From Dietzia sp. B32 (lineage in GTDB: Bacteria; Actinomycetota; Actinomycetes; Mycobacteriales; Mycobacteriaceae): 64,000 nucleotides of DNA. Below the pieces are notes generated by a model. It did no database searches. It saw only the letters and a program-made list of their open reading frames with translations, and had not been told where the DNA came from. Position 1 is the first letter of the stretch; each line of letters starts with the position of its first letter. The stretch is from NCBI RefSeq assembly GCF_024732245.1, contig NZ_CP093845.1, positions 1,054,001-1,118,000 on the forward strand. Reading direction: 5' to 3'. Shown one piece after another: positions 37,403 through 46,653 of this stretch. The translations under genes were made by a program, and so were the position numbers.

Positions 37403-39460
37403 TCACTCCTGGACGCTGGTGGTGTCGGTGCTGTCGGTGTCGGTGTCGGAATCGGAGACGACGGCGAGGATCGTCCCCGACTCGACCTGTGTGCCGACCT
37501 CCACGGGGAGCTCGGTGACGATGCCGTCGACGGCGGCCGAGATGGTGTGTTCCATCTTCATGGCCTCCATCCACAGCAGCGGCTGTCCGGCGGTGACGGT
37601 GTCACCGACGGAGACCGCGACGCGGATGACCGCACCCGGCATGGGCGCGAGCAGCGATCCCGCGGCGACCTCGGCGGCGGGGTCGGTGTAGCGCGGCGGC
37701 TCGATGAGCGAGACGGGGCCGAGCGGCGAGTCGACCTCGACGACGGTGTCCGCGCCCGGGGTCTCGTAGCGGGCCACGGTGAAGACGCGGCGCACTCCCC
37801 TGACCTCGAAGACGGCGGAGTCGGGGGCCACCTCCTCGACGGTGACGACGTCGGCCAGGTCGCCGTCGGGGCGGGCACCGGAGCGCTCGCGGATGTAGGC
37901 CACCTCGAGCTCGTCCTCCCCGTGACGGAACGTCCGCTTCTGCAGGGTGCGTCCGACGTTGCGGAACCCGGCCTGGGCCAGTGCCACCGGTCCGGCGAGG
38001 TGGTCGGCGGTGCCGGAGACCACTGCCGCGGCCAGCGCCGAGATCTGCACGGTCTCGTCGTCCGCGAGCGGCGCGGCGAGAGACTCGGCACCGTGGTCGT
38101 CGAGGAACGCGGTGGACAGGTTCCCGGCGATGAACTCCGGGTGCCGCAGCACGCGGACGAGCTGGGCCCGGTTGGTGGTCAGTCCGTGGACCCGCGCCCG
38201 GGCCAGGGCACCGGCGAGGGAGGCGCACGCCTCCGCGCGGGTTCGGCCGTAGGAGATGACCTTGGCGAGCATCGGGTCGTAGTGCACGCCGATGAGCGCA
38301 CCGTCGGGACCCGGTTCGACTCCGCTGTCCAACCGGATGCCCGGGCGGTGGGGTCCCTCGAAGGTCGAGGAGACCCCGGGGACGTCGAGCGCCCAGAGTG
38401 TGCCCGACCCCGGGGTGTAGTCGTTGGCCGGGTCCTCGGCGTAGAGGCGGGCCTCCAGCGACCAGCCGTGGGCGGCCGGCGGTTCGGCGGACGGCAGGGG
38501 AAGTCCGGCGGCCACGTCGAGCTGCAGGGCGACCAGGTCGAGGCCGGTGGTGGCCTCGGTGACCGGGTGCTCCACCTGGAGGCGGGTGTTCATCTCGAGG
38601 AAGAAGAACTCGCCGTCGTCGGTGGCCAGGAACTCGACCGTGCCGGCGCCGGTGTACCCGATCGCGGACGCGGCGTCTCGGGCCGCCTTGTAGAGCGCCT
38701 CGCGCATCCCCGGGGTCCGCTCGACGAGGGGGCTGGGTGCCTCCTCGATGACCTTCTGGTGGCGGCGCTGGATGGAGCACTCGCGCTCCCCCACAGCCCA
38801 GACGGTGCCGTGGGAGTCGGCCATGATCTGGACCTCGATGTGGCGACCCCGCTCGAGGAAGCGCTCGCAGAACACGGCGTCGTCGCCGAAGGCGGACTTG
38901 GCCTCGCGCTGAGCGTTCGCGATCTCGTCGTGCAGCGAGTCGAGGGTGCGGACGATCCGCATGCCGCGACCGCCGCCGCCGGCGGACGCCTTGACCAGCA
39001 CCGGGAGCATGTCCTCGGTGACGTCGGCGGGCTCGAGGTCGGTGAGCATCGGCACGCCGGCCTCGCCCATCATCTTCTTGGCCTCGATCTTGGAGCCCAT
39101 GGCCTCGATGGCGGCGACCGGCGGGCCGACCCAGGTCAGGCCCGCGTCGATCACGTCGCGGGCGAACCCGGCGTTCTCGGACAGGAACCCGTAACCGGGG
39201 TGGATCGCGTCGGCGCCGGCCGCCGTGGCCGCGGCGATGACCAGGTCACCACGTAGGTAGGTCTCGGCCGGGGTGTTGCCGGGGAGGCGGACGGCCGCGT
39301 CGGCCTCGCGGGTGTGGGGTGCCTCGGCATCGGCGTCCGAGAACACGGCGACCGTGGTCATGCCGAGTGCGCGGGCGGTGTGGTGGACGCGTCGGGCGAT
39401 CTCGCCGCGGTTGGCCACCAGGACTGAAGTGATTGGAGACGGGGTTGATGAATTCTTCAT
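37403..39460 (-). CDS. accA2: Acyl-CoA carboxylase alpha chain (biotin carboxylase + biotin carrier)
   Basis: It carboxylates biotin with ATP and bicarbonate and carries it to the beta chain. The 685-residue protein has the biotin carboxylase domain (about 10-455: SVLVANRGEIARR, KASAGGGGRGMR, EMNTRLQVEHPVTE). A linker domain follows, then the C-terminal biotinyl domain with Lys635 in EAMKME. The length fits the methylcrotonyl/geranyl-CoA type. It lies between the beta chain and an acyl-CoA dehydrogenase as in the M. tuberculosis accA2 locus; the symbol rests on that order. Methylcrotonyl-, geranyl- or another branched unsaturated CoA are possible substrates. Confidence 0.92.
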   Translation of the reverse strand: MKNSSTPSPITSVLVANRGEIARRVHHTARALGMTTVAVFSDADAEAPHTREADAAVRLPGNTPAETYLRGDLVIAAATAAGADAIHPGYGFLSENAGFARDVIDAGLTWVGPPVAAIEAMGSKIEAKKMMGEAGVPMLTDLEPADVTEDMLPVLVKASAGGGGRGMRIVRTLDSLHDEIANAQREAKSAFGDDAVFCERFLERGRHIEVQIMADSHGTVWAVGERECSIQRRHQKVIEEAPSPLVERTPGMREALYKAARDAASAIGYTGAGTVEFLATDDGEFFFLEMNTRLQVEHPVTEATTGLDLVALQLDVAAGLPLPSAEPPAAHGWSLEARLYAEDPANDYTPGSGTLWALDVPGVSSTFEGPHRPGIRLDSGVEPGPDGALIGVHYDPMLAKVISYGRTRAEACASLAGALARARVHGLTTNRAQLVRVLRHPEFIAGNLSTAFLDDHGAESLAAPLADDETVQISALAAAVVSGTADHLAGPVALAQAGFRNVGRTLQKRTFRHGEDELEVAYIRERSGARPDGDLADVVTVEEVAPDSAVFEVRGVRRVFTVARYETPGADTVVEVDSPLGPVSLIEPPRYTDPAAEVAAGSLLAPMPGAVIRVAVSVGDTVTAGQPLLWMEAMKMEHTISAAVDGIVTELPVEVGTQVESGTILAVVSDSDTDTDSTDTTSVQE

Positions 39461-39471
39461 GGTTTCGTTCC

Positions 39472-41070
39472 TCACATCCGGAAGACGCCGAAGCGGTCGG
39501 TTCCGGCGACTTCTCCGGAGTGGATCGCGGACAGGCTGAGGCCCAGCACCGTCCGGGTGTCGCGGGGGTCGATGACGCCGTCGTCGTAGAGCATCCCCGA
39601 CAGGAAGGCGGGCAACGACTCCTTCTCGATCTGGTCGGCGATCGCGGTCTTCAGGCCGTCGATGGTCTCCTGGTCCATCTCCTGACCACGGGCGGCGGAG
39701 GCCGCGGCGGCGACGGAGGTGACCACGTCGGCGAGCTGCTGCCCGCCCATGACGGCGGACTTGGCACTGGGCCAGGTGTAGAGGAACCGCGGATCGAACG
39801 CGCGGCCGCACATGCCGTAGTGGCCGGCGCCGTAGGAGGCGGCGGTGATGAGCGACAGGTGCGGGACCTCGGAGTTGGAGACCGCGTTGATCATCATCGC
39901 GCCGTGCTTGATGATGCCGCCACGCTCGTACTCGGAGCCCACCATGTAACCGGTGGTGTTGTGCATGAACAGCAACGGTGTGTCGTAGCGGTTGGCCAGC
40001 TCGATGAACTGGGTGGCCTTCTGGGCCTCCTCGCTGAACAGCACGCCGCGGGCGTTGGCGATGATGCCCACCGGGTACCCGTGGATCTCCGCCCAGCCGG
40101 TGACGAGGCTCGCGCCGTACAGCGGCTTGAACTCGTCGAAGTCGCTGCCGTCGACGATGCGGGCGATGATCTCGCGCGGGTCGAACGGGATCTTGAGGTC
40201 CTCGGGGACGATCCCGAGCAGCTCGTCGGTGCCGTACAGCGGCGGGGCGACCTCGGCGCGCGGGACGCGCCCGGCCTTGGTCCAGTTGAGACGGCGGACG
40301 ATCCCGCGGGTCATGCGGGCGGCGTCGGCCTCGTCGACGGCGAGGTGGTCGGCCAGGCCGGAGACACGGGCGTGCATGTCGGCTCCACCGAGGGTCTCCT
40401 CGTCGGCGATCTCACCGGTGGCGGCCTTCACCAGCGGCGGACCGGCGAGGAAGACCTTGGAGCGCTCCTCGATCATGACGACGTGGTCGCTCATACCGGG
40501 CACGTACGCGCCGCCGGCGGTGGAGTTGCCGTAGACCACGGCGATGGTGGGGATGCCGGCCTTGGACAGGCGGGTCAGGTCGCGGAAGAGGGCGCCGCCG
40601 GGGACGAACACCTCCTTCTGGGTGGGCAGGTCTGCGCCGCCGGACTCGACGAGGCTGATGACCGGGAGCCGGTTCTTCATCGCCACGTCGTTGAGGCGGA
40701 GGATCTTGCGCAGCGTCCACGGGTTAGAGGTGCCGCCCTTGACCGTCGGGTCGTTGGCGATGAGCAGGCACTCGACACCCTCGACGACGCCGATCCCGGC
40801 GACCACGGAGGCGCCGGTCTGGAAGTCGGAGCCCCACGCGGCGAGCGCGCACAGTTCGAGGAACGGGGACTCCCGGTCGAGGATCATGTCGATCCGCTCG
40901 CGGGCCGTGAACTTGCCGCGCTCGCGGTGGCGGGCGACCTTGCGCTCGCCGCCGCCGGCCAGCGCCGGCTCGAGGTCCGCGGCGAGCTGGTCGAGCTTGC
41001 CCTCCATGGCCTGCTTCGCGGCGTCGAACTCGGCGCTCGTGGTGTCCAGTGTGGAACGGAGGATTGTCAT
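39472..41070 (-). CDS. accD2: Acyl-CoA carboxylase beta chain (carboxyltransferase)
   Basis: It transfers the carboxyl group from biotin to the acyl-CoA. The 532-residue protein has the N-terminal carboxyltransferase half (KFTARERIDMILD, LVESGGADLPTQKEVF, YGNSTAGGAYVPGMSDH) and the C-terminal half (FMHNTTGYMVGSEYERGGIIKHGA, YGAGHYGMCGRAFDPRF). This pattern is closer to methylcrotonyl/geranyl-CoA carboxylases than to propionyl-CoA ones. The ATG at 41070 overlaps the stop of the upstream dehydrogenase by four bases; the alpha-chain ATG follows the beta-chain stop by 11 bases. Confidence 0.92.
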   Translation of the reverse strand: MTILRSTLDTTSAEFDAAKQAMEGKLDQLAADLEPALAGGGERKVARHRERGKFTARERIDMILDRESPFLELCALAAWGSDFQTGASVVAGIGVVEGVECLLIANDPTVKGGTSNPWTLRKILRLNDVAMKNRLPVISLVESGGADLPTQKEVFVPGGALFRDLTRLSKAGIPTIAVVYGNSTAGGAYVPGMSDHVVMIEERSKVFLAGPPLVKAATGEIADEETLGGADMHARVSGLADHLAVDEADAARMTRGIVRRLNWTKAGRVPRAEVAPPLYGTDELLGIVPEDLKIPFDPREIIARIVDGSDFDEFKPLYGASLVTGWAEIHGYPVGIIANARGVLFSEEAQKATQFIELANRYDTPLLFMHNTTGYMVGSEYERGGIIKHGAMMINAVSNSEVPHLSLITAASYGAGHYGMCGRAFDPRFLYTWPSAKSAVMGGQQLADVVTSVAAAASAARGQEMDQETIDGLKTAIADQIEKESLPAFLSGMLYDDGVIDPRDTRTVLGLSLSAIHSGEVAGTDRFGVFRM

Positions 41071-42245
41071 GCCGTGTACCCCAAACGTCGTCCGGCGAGG
41101 GTGGTCAGGATTTCGGTCGTGCCGCCACCGATGCCCAGGAGTCGGACATCGCGGTACTGGCGGCTGACCTCGGACTCGGACATGAAGCCGAGCCCTCCGA
41201 AGAGCTGCACCGCCTGGTTGGCGACCCATTCGGCGCACTCGACGGCGGTGTTCTTGGCGAAGCAGACCTCGGCGATCGCGTCGTGTCCCGACACCGCCAG
41301 GTTCACGCAGTGGTGGGTGTAGGTGCGGGCGAGGTCGATGCGACGGGCCATCTCGGTGACCGTGTTCTGCACGGCCTGCCGGGACAGCAGGGGGCGCCCG
41401 AAGGTCTCCCGCTCGCGGACCCAGTCCAGCGTGAGGTCCAGGCAGCGCTGGGCGTGCGAGTACCCCTGGCAGGCCAGGGCCGCGCGCTCGCCGACGAAGC
41501 CGATGGCGATCTGGGCGAACCCGTCGTTCTCGTTGCCGACCAGGTTCTCCACCGGCACCCGGCAGTCGGTGAACGTCAGCTCGGCGGTGTCCGAGGCGCG
41601 CCAGCCGAGCTTGTCGAGCGGCGCCGAGATGTGGAATCCCGGGGTGTCGGTGGGGATGACCAGCAGACTCACGCCCGCGGCGCCCTTGAGCTCCTCGCCC
41701 CCGGTGCGGACGGCGGTCACGACGAAGTCGGCTCGCGTGGCGGAGGTGATGTAGGTCTTGGCCCCGTTGACGACGTAGTGGTCGCCGTCCCGGCGGGCCG
41801 TGGTGGTGAGGTGACCGACGTCCGACCCGCCACCGGGCTCGGTGATGGCCAGGGAGCCGATCATCTCACCGGCGAGGGTGGGCTTGACCCAGCGCTCGAT
41901 CTGCTCCGGGGTGCCGGACTGGGCCAGGTGGGGGGTCGCGATGCCACAGGTGAACAGCGACGCGAACACGCCGCCGGAGACGCCGGCCTCGTGCAGCGCC
42001 TCGCACACCACGAGCGAATCGATCGCGTCACCGCCACCGCCACCGACCTCCTCGGGGAACGGGACGCCCAGCAGGCCCAGCTCGCCGGCCTTGCGGTGCA
42101 GCTCGCGCGGGATGGCACCCGCGGCCTCCCACTCGTCGAGGTGGGGCAGGATCTGCCGCTCGGCGAAGCGGGTCGTGGTCTCGCGCAGGGCGAGACGCTC
42201 TTCTGAGTACCAGGGGTCACCGGGTACGTGCGGTGGGACGGTCAC
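41067..42245 (-). CDS. Acyl-CoA dehydrogenase (FadE13-like position)
   Basis: This is a second FAD acyl-CoA dehydrogenase in the operon, 392 residues. It has the family blocks LAITEPGGGSDVGHLTTTAR, the catalytic-region KNTAVECAEWVANQAVQLFGGLGFM and C-terminal RDVRLLGIGGGTTEI. It is more like short/branched-chain or citronellyl-CoA-type dehydrogenases than the 36216 gene, which suggests two successive desaturations. The GTG at 42245 overlaps the AtuA stop; GGAGAACGA lies just upstream. Confidence 0.9.
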   Translation of the reverse strand: MTVPPHVPGDPWYSEERLALRETTTRFAERQILPHLDEWEAAGAIPRELHRKAGELGLLGVPFPEEVGGGGGDAIDSLVVCEALHEAGVSGGVFASLFTCGIATPHLAQSGTPEQIERWVKPTLAGEMIGSLAITEPGGGSDVGHLTTTARRDGDHYVVNGAKTYITSATRADFVVTAVRTGGEELKGAAGVSLLVIPTDTPGFHISAPLDKLGWRASDTAELTFTDCRVPVENLVGNENDGFAQIAIGFVGERAALACQGYSHAQRCLDLTLDWVRERETFGRPLLSRQAVQNTVTEMARRIDLARTYTHHCVNLAVSGHDAIAEVCFAKNTAVECAEWVANQAVQLFGGLGFMSESEVSRQYRDVRLLGIGGGTTEILTTLAGRRLGYTA

Positions 42246-44047
42246 TCGTTCTCCTTCGCGTGGGCCGGTGCGGCGGTCACGGGGGCGTTGATGTGGTCGG
42301 GGACGTCGACGACGCGGGAACGGAGCCACTCCGCCAAGCCCTTGGCCTGCGGGTCCCAGCGGTAGCCGTGGGCCACGCCCTTGCCGAGCAGTCCGTCGAT
42401 GACGAAGTTGACGGCGCCGAGCTTGGGCAGCTCGTAGCGCTCGATCGGCAGGTCGGCGGCCTCGGGCAGCAGGCGGCGCACCTCGTCGACGGTGAGGGTG
42501 TCCCGCATCCAGGCGTAGGCCTCGGCGTCGCCGGCCCACAGCCCGATGTTCGCGGTGCCGCCCTTGTCACCGGAGCGGGCCCCGAGGACGTCACCCAGCG
42601 GGCGTCGGGTGGACGGGCCCGTCGCGGAGCCGGCCGCGGTGAGCGGGTTACCCTCGGCGTCCAGTCCGTCGGAGGCGTGCCCGTCACCCATCTGCTCCAT
42701 CACGGCGGGGGGATCGATGTCGACCCGGGTCCCGTCGGGCAGGACGGCGACGTGCGGCACCGCGGTCTGGTCGAGGTAGGCGGGGATGTACACGCCGTAC
42801 GGTCCCCCGCGTCCGGGAGGGGCGCTCGGGGTGGCGCCCGGGTAGCTGGAGAGGGTCATGGCGACAGCGGCGTCCGAGAACGCGCGGCCCACCACGTCCT
42901 TGTCCGGGTCCCAGGCGACGATGGTCATCATCGCGGTCGCGGCGGCCTGGGTGTCGGCGTCGGGGTGGTCGGTGCGCTGGAGACGGAAGTCCATCTGCGC
43001 CGGCTCGCGCTCGAGCCCGGCCCGGAACTGACGCTCGACCAGAGCGGCCTTGTCCTCGATGTCCAGTCCCGTGAGCAGGAACGTGATCTCGTTGCGGAAA
43101 CCACCGAGGCAGGTGACAGACACCTTTGTGGTGAGCGGGGCCGGCTCGCCCACGACGCCGGAGATCCGGACGCGGTCGGGCCCCTCCTGCTCCACGACGG
43201 CGGTGTCGAGGCGGGTGACGACGTCGGGGCCGCCGTAGCGCGCACCGGTCACCTCGTACAGCAGCTGCGAGGTCACGGTGCCGACGGTGACGGCTCCCCC
43301 GGTCCCCGCGTGCTTGGTGATGACGGAGGTGCCGTCGGCCGCGATCTCGGCGATCGGGAAACCGGGCTTCACCGGATCGGCGATCTCGCCTCGGTTGAAG
43401 AAGGAGTAGTTTCCGCCGGTGGCCTGCGTGCCGCACTCGATGACGTGCCCCGCCGCGGTGGCGCCGGCCAGCGCGTCGAGATCGTCGCGGCCCCAGCCGA
43501 AGTGGCTGATGGCCGGCCCGACGATCACCGAGGCGTCGGTGACCCGGCCGGTGACCACGACGTCGGCCCCCGCGTCGAGGCAGCGTGCGATGCCGAAGGC
43601 ACCCAGGTAGGCGTTGGCCGTGACCGGGAACCCGGCGTCGGCGGGGACGTCGAGCTCGCCGATCCGGCCGATGAGGTCGTCGCCCTCGACGTGGGCGACC
43701 TTCGCAGGCAGCCCCTGCCGGGCCGCGAGCTCGCGGATGGCGTCCGCCAGCGCGGCCGGGTTGACGCCGCCCGCGTTGGCGACGATCTTGACCTTCTTCT
43801 CCAGGGCCAGCGCGAGGCAGTCCTCGAGCTGGCGGAGGAAGGTCTTGGCGTAACCGAGCTCGGCGCTCTTCATCCGGTCGCGGCCGAGGATGAGCATGGT
43901 CAGCTCGGCGAGGTAGTCGCCGGTGAGGACGTCGAGTTCGCCGCCCTCGAGCATCTCGCGCATCGCGGAGATGCGGTCGCCGTAGAAACCGGACATGTTG
44001 CCGACGCGGAGCGCAGGGACGGTCGGCGTGGAGGTGGAGGAGGTCAT
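42242..44047 (-). CDS. AtuA-family (DUF1446) protein
   Basis: AtuA is needed for acyclic terpene use in Pseudomonas, but its reaction is not established. The 601-residue protein has the N-terminal domain with the family signature GNMSGFYGDR (about 17-26), VTGRVTDASV and GDKGGTANIG in the second half (ARSGDKGG near 475). The C-terminal AtuA-like ferredoxin-fold region then ends at HAKENE. It overlaps both neighbours by four bases. From memory, Rv0976c of M. tuberculosis is its counterpart in the accA2 cluster. A reduced paralogue lies at 46654-48063. Confidence 0.88.
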   Translation of the reverse strand: MTSSTSTPTVPALRVGNMSGFYGDRISAMREMLEGGELDVLTGDYLAELTMLILGRDRMKSAELGYAKTFLRQLEDCLALALEKKVKIVANAGGVNPAALADAIRELAARQGLPAKVAHVEGDDLIGRIGELDVPADAGFPVTANAYLGAFGIARCLDAGADVVVTGRVTDASVIVGPAISHFGWGRDDLDALAGATAAGHVIECGTQATGGNYSFFNRGEIADPVKPGFPIAEIAADGTSVITKHAGTGGAVTVGTVTSQLLYEVTGARYGGPDVVTRLDTAVVEQEGPDRVRISGVVGEPAPLTTKVSVTCLGGFRNEITFLLTGLDIEDKAALVERQFRAGLEREPAQMDFRLQRTDHPDADTQAAATAMMTIVAWDPDKDVVGRAFSDAAVAMTLSSYPGATPSAPPGRGGPYGVYIPAYLDQTAVPHVAVLPDGTRVDIDPPAVMEQMGDGHASDGLDAEGNPLTAAGSATGPSTRRPLGDVLGARSGDKGGTANIGLWAGDAEAYAWMRDTLTVDEVRRLLPEAADLPIERYELPKLGAVNFVIDGLLGKGVAHGYRWDPQAKGLAEWLRSRVVDVPDHINAPVTAAPAHAKENE

Positions 44048-44862
44048 GCTCGTGCTCCCTTCTCACGGCCGCCGCCGGGGAGTCCGGCGAAGGCCTGGGC
44101 GATGCGCAGCCACCCCAGCGCGTCGTCGCCGACCGCCTCGAGCGCGGTGTCGTCGAGGTGCACGCGCTGGGTGACCAGCAGGCAGAAGTCGAGGATCGGA
44201 CCCGTGACGCGCTGGTCGGCGTCGGCGGGGCCGAACTCGAGGGCGCTGCCGTCAGCCAGCTCGAGGGCGACGTGGACTTCGGAGCCGGGAGCCTCGAGTC
44301 CGTTCATCATGTAGGCGAAGGCACGGGTCTTGAAGCCCAGGCGGGCGACGTGCGGGAGGGCGCCGACGAAGGCGGGGTCGGTGTCGACGGACACGCCGAG
44401 CGCGTCGGCGACGTCCACGCCGTGCGCCCAGGTCTCCATGATCCGGGCGGTGGTCATGGACTTGGACCGCATGGGCGGACCGAACCAGGGGATCTTCTCC
44501 CCCGGGTCCGCGGCCTTGAGGGCGTCCGCGAGTTCACCCCGGGCCAGGCGCCACCGTGCGAGGACCTCGTCCCGACCGGTGGCGGCGATCTCGGCCGCGC
44601 CGACGTCGACGAAACCCGTGGGGTCGGCCATGGCCTTGTCGACGACGGTCTGGAAGGCGTCCGCGTCGCGGATGGCGGTGACGGAGACCTCGTCGGTCCA
44701 GGCCAGGTGCGCGATCTGCATGGCGACGTCCCAGCCCTCGGCCGGGGTGTCGGTGTTCCAGCGATCGGCCCCGGCGGTCTCGACGAGCTCGTCCACGCGG
44801 GCGTTGAGTGCGGCGAGGGCCGCGTGCGGATCCTCCGTCTCGGAGGGCTGGGGGTTGGTCAT
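44044..44862 (-). CDS. TIGR03084-type metal-binding protein (DinB/maleylpyruvate isomerase fold)
   Basis: The 272-residue protein looks like the mycothiol-dependent enzyme fold: WDVAMQIAHLAWTDEVSV around residue 50 and ETWAHGVDVADALG around 150 supply metal-binding histidines. The C-terminal part carries the SCP-like domain common in this family. The substrate is unknown. It is the first gene of the AtuA-carboxylase operon, starting at ATG 44862, and overlaps atuA by four bases. Its promoter is overlapped by the perfect 18-base palindrome at 44893-44910. Confidence 0.82.
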   Translation of the reverse strand: MTNPQPSETEDPHAALAALNARVDELVETAGADRWNTDTPAEGWDVAMQIAHLAWTDEVSVTAIRDADAFQTVVDKAMADPTGFVDVGAAEIAATGRDEVLARWRLARGELADALKAADPGEKIPWFGPPMRSKSMTTARIMETWAHGVDVADALGVSVDTDPAFVGALPHVARLGFKTRAFAYMMNGLEAPGSEVHVALELADGSALEFGPADADQRVTGPILDFCLLVTQRVHLDDTALEAVGDDALGWLRIAQAFAGLPGGGREKGARA

Positions 44863-44892
44863 GGCGAGAACGATCCCACCTCCACCTAAATA

Positions 44893-44910
44893 AAGCAAGC
44901 GCGCTTGCTT
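44893..44910. promoter_or_regulatory. Perfect 18-base palindrome, likely operator of the divergent promoters
   Basis: The sequence AAGCAAGCGCGCTTGCTT is exactly self-complementary. It lies between the AtuA operon and the divergent acyl-CoA ligase gene and overlaps the likely -35/-10 region (TATTTA, minus strand) of the operon. It has the size and symmetry of a TetR-family operator. Confidence 0.75.
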
Positions 44911-44997
44911 GCTTTTGTCCGCAGGCTTTGGGAGTCTGGGAACCGTGATCCCCGTCACTCCCGATGCGGGACGCCCCGACCCCCTTACGGAGACACC

Positions 44998-46605
44998 GTG
45001 CGCCTAGATCTCACCGGGATCGACCCCCTCGACCACGCCCTGGCCCGCCGCTGCTCGGTGGGTGACCTCCCCACCCGCGCGGCGGCCACCTTCGCGGACC
45101 GCACCGCCCTCACGGACGACGCGGGATCGTGGACGTATCTCGAGCTCGAGGCGATCTCCAACCGGTTCGCCCACGGGCTGGTCGCGCACGGGATCGAGGC
45201 GGAGGAGCCGGTCGCGATCCTGTCGACGAACTGCCGGGAGTTCGTGGCCACCTACTTCGGGACGGCCAAGGCGGGTATGGTCTCTCTGCCCATCAACCTC
45301 CTGTCCGGGCTGGACAACATCGCGCATGCCCTGACCGACTCCGGGACCCGCATCCTCGTCGTCCACGGCTCACTCGCGGAACTGGTGATGGGAGCGGTCG
45401 CCGCCATTCCCGCGATCCGCACCGTCGTCGTCGTCGGAGGCGTCCCGGCCGGCCTGGAGGCGCCCGCCGACGGTCCCGCCCTGATCGGGTGGGACGACCT
45501 GCTGTCCGACGACGACACCAACCCCGACACGGTGATCGGCGACCGCCAGGTCGTGCAGTGCCTCTACTCCTCCGGGACGACCTCCCGCCCGAAGGGCGTC
45601 CTCACCTCGCACCTCGCCGTGACCATGGCCGCGCTCGGCAACGGGGCCATCTTCGGTCTGAACTGGGGCGCCGAGGCCTCCGTGACCGTGTGCCCGCTCC
45701 CCCTCTTCCACACCGCCGGCCTCAACGGGGTCCTGCTGTCCGCCGTCACCATGGGGGCGACGGTCCACCTGCTGCCGGGGTTCGACCCGACCGGGTACGC
45801 CGAGACCGTGGCCCGGGTCCGCGCCACCCACCTGGTGGGCCTTCCCCTCATGCTGGAGGCGCTGGCCGACGGCACGGACCGCGGCCTCGATCTCTCCTCG
45901 ATCCAGTTCCTCCTCTACGCCATGGCCCCCATGTCCGCGGACATGCGCACGCGCCTGGAGGCTGCGCTCCCCGACGCGAAGATGGTCCTGGCCTCGGGGA
46001 TGAGTGAGTGCACCCCGGCCACCGTCATGCAGTGGCCCGAACTCAACCCCGACAAGTCCGACTCCTGGGGGTACCCCACCCCGATCGCGGAGAACCGGAT
46101 CAGCGAACCCGGCGGCGCCGAGCTCATGCCCACCGGCGAGGACGGGGAGATCGTCTACCGCGGCCCCACCGTCATGGAGGGCTACTGGAACAACCCGCAG
46201 GCCAACGCCGAGGCGTTCGTGGGCGGTCGCCTGCACTCGGGCGACCTGGGCCGGATCGACGACGAGGGGGTCGTGTGGTTCGCCGACCGCGTCAAGGACA
46301 TCGTCAAGTCCGGCGGCGAGAACGTCTCCTCGCTGCACGTGGAGCGGGTCCTCATGGACCACCCGCACGTCGCGGAGGTCGCCTGCGTCGGCCGCCCGGA
46401 CCCGAAGTGGGGCGAGCTCGTGATCGCCGTGGTGGTGCCCGCCGAGGGCGCCCCGGCCGAGGACGACCTCAAGACCTCGGTGATGGAGTTCGGCGCCGAG
46501 CGACTCTCCTCCTCACACCGGCCCCGCGACATCGTCCTGGTCGACTCCATCCCCCGCACGGCGACCGGAAAGATCCGGAAGGTGGAACTGCGCACCGCGC
46601 GCTGA
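44998..46605 (+). CDS. Acyl-CoA synthetase (AMP-forming ligase)
   Basis: It activates a carboxylic acid to its CoA thioester through an acyl-AMP. The 535-residue protein has the ATP motif YSSGTTSRPKGVLTSH (about 188-203), the GMSECTP region, SGDLGRID and the C-terminal PRTATGKIRK lysine. The GTG at 44998 has ACGGAGA seven bases upstream. It is divergent from the AtuA-carboxylase operon and shares the 18-base palindrome, so it is the likely entry ligase for that pathway. Chain type is unknown. Confidence 0.88.
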   Translation: MRLDLTGIDPLDHALARRCSVGDLPTRAAATFADRTALTDDAGSWTYLELEAISNRFAHGLVAHGIEAEEPVAILSTNCREFVATYFGTAKAGMVSLPINLLSGLDNIAHALTDSGTRILVVHGSLAELVMGAVAAIPAIRTVVVVGGVPAGLEAPADGPALIGWDDLLSDDDTNPDTVIGDRQVVQCLYSSGTTSRPKGVLTSHLAVTMAALGNGAIFGLNWGAEASVTVCPLPLFHTAGLNGVLLSAVTMGATVHLLPGFDPTGYAETVARVRATHLVGLPLMLEALADGTDRGLDLSSIQFLLYAMAPMSADMRTRLEAALPDAKMVLASGMSECTPATVMQWPELNPDKSDSWGYPTPIAENRISEPGGAELMPTGEDGEIVYRGPTVMEGYWNNPQANAEAFVGGRLHSGDLGRIDDEGVVWFADRVKDIVKSGGENVSSLHVERVLMDHPHVAEVACVGRPDPKWGELVIAVVVPAEGAPAEDDLKTSVMEFGAERLSSSHRPRDIVLVDSIPRTATGKIRKVELRTAR

Positions 46606-46612
46606 CAGGACC

Positions 46613-46649
46613 GGGTCGGCCCCTGATCGCCCCGGTCCGGGGCCGACCC
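46613..46649. terminator. Hairpin between the ligase and AtuA-like paralogue genes
   Basis: Eleven-base perfect arms (46613-46623 with 46639-46649) lie between two convergent genes that are 48 bases apart. A competing pairing of ggcccctga with tcaggggcc reaches into the AtuA-like stop codon. Confidence 0.7.
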
Positions 46650-46653
46650 CGGG

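Noticed and set aside
44893-44910. KstR2-type cholesterol regulon operator
   Set aside because: CAAG and CTTG are present but four bases apart, whereas the KstR2 motif I recall has two; assigned only as a generic TetR-type operator.
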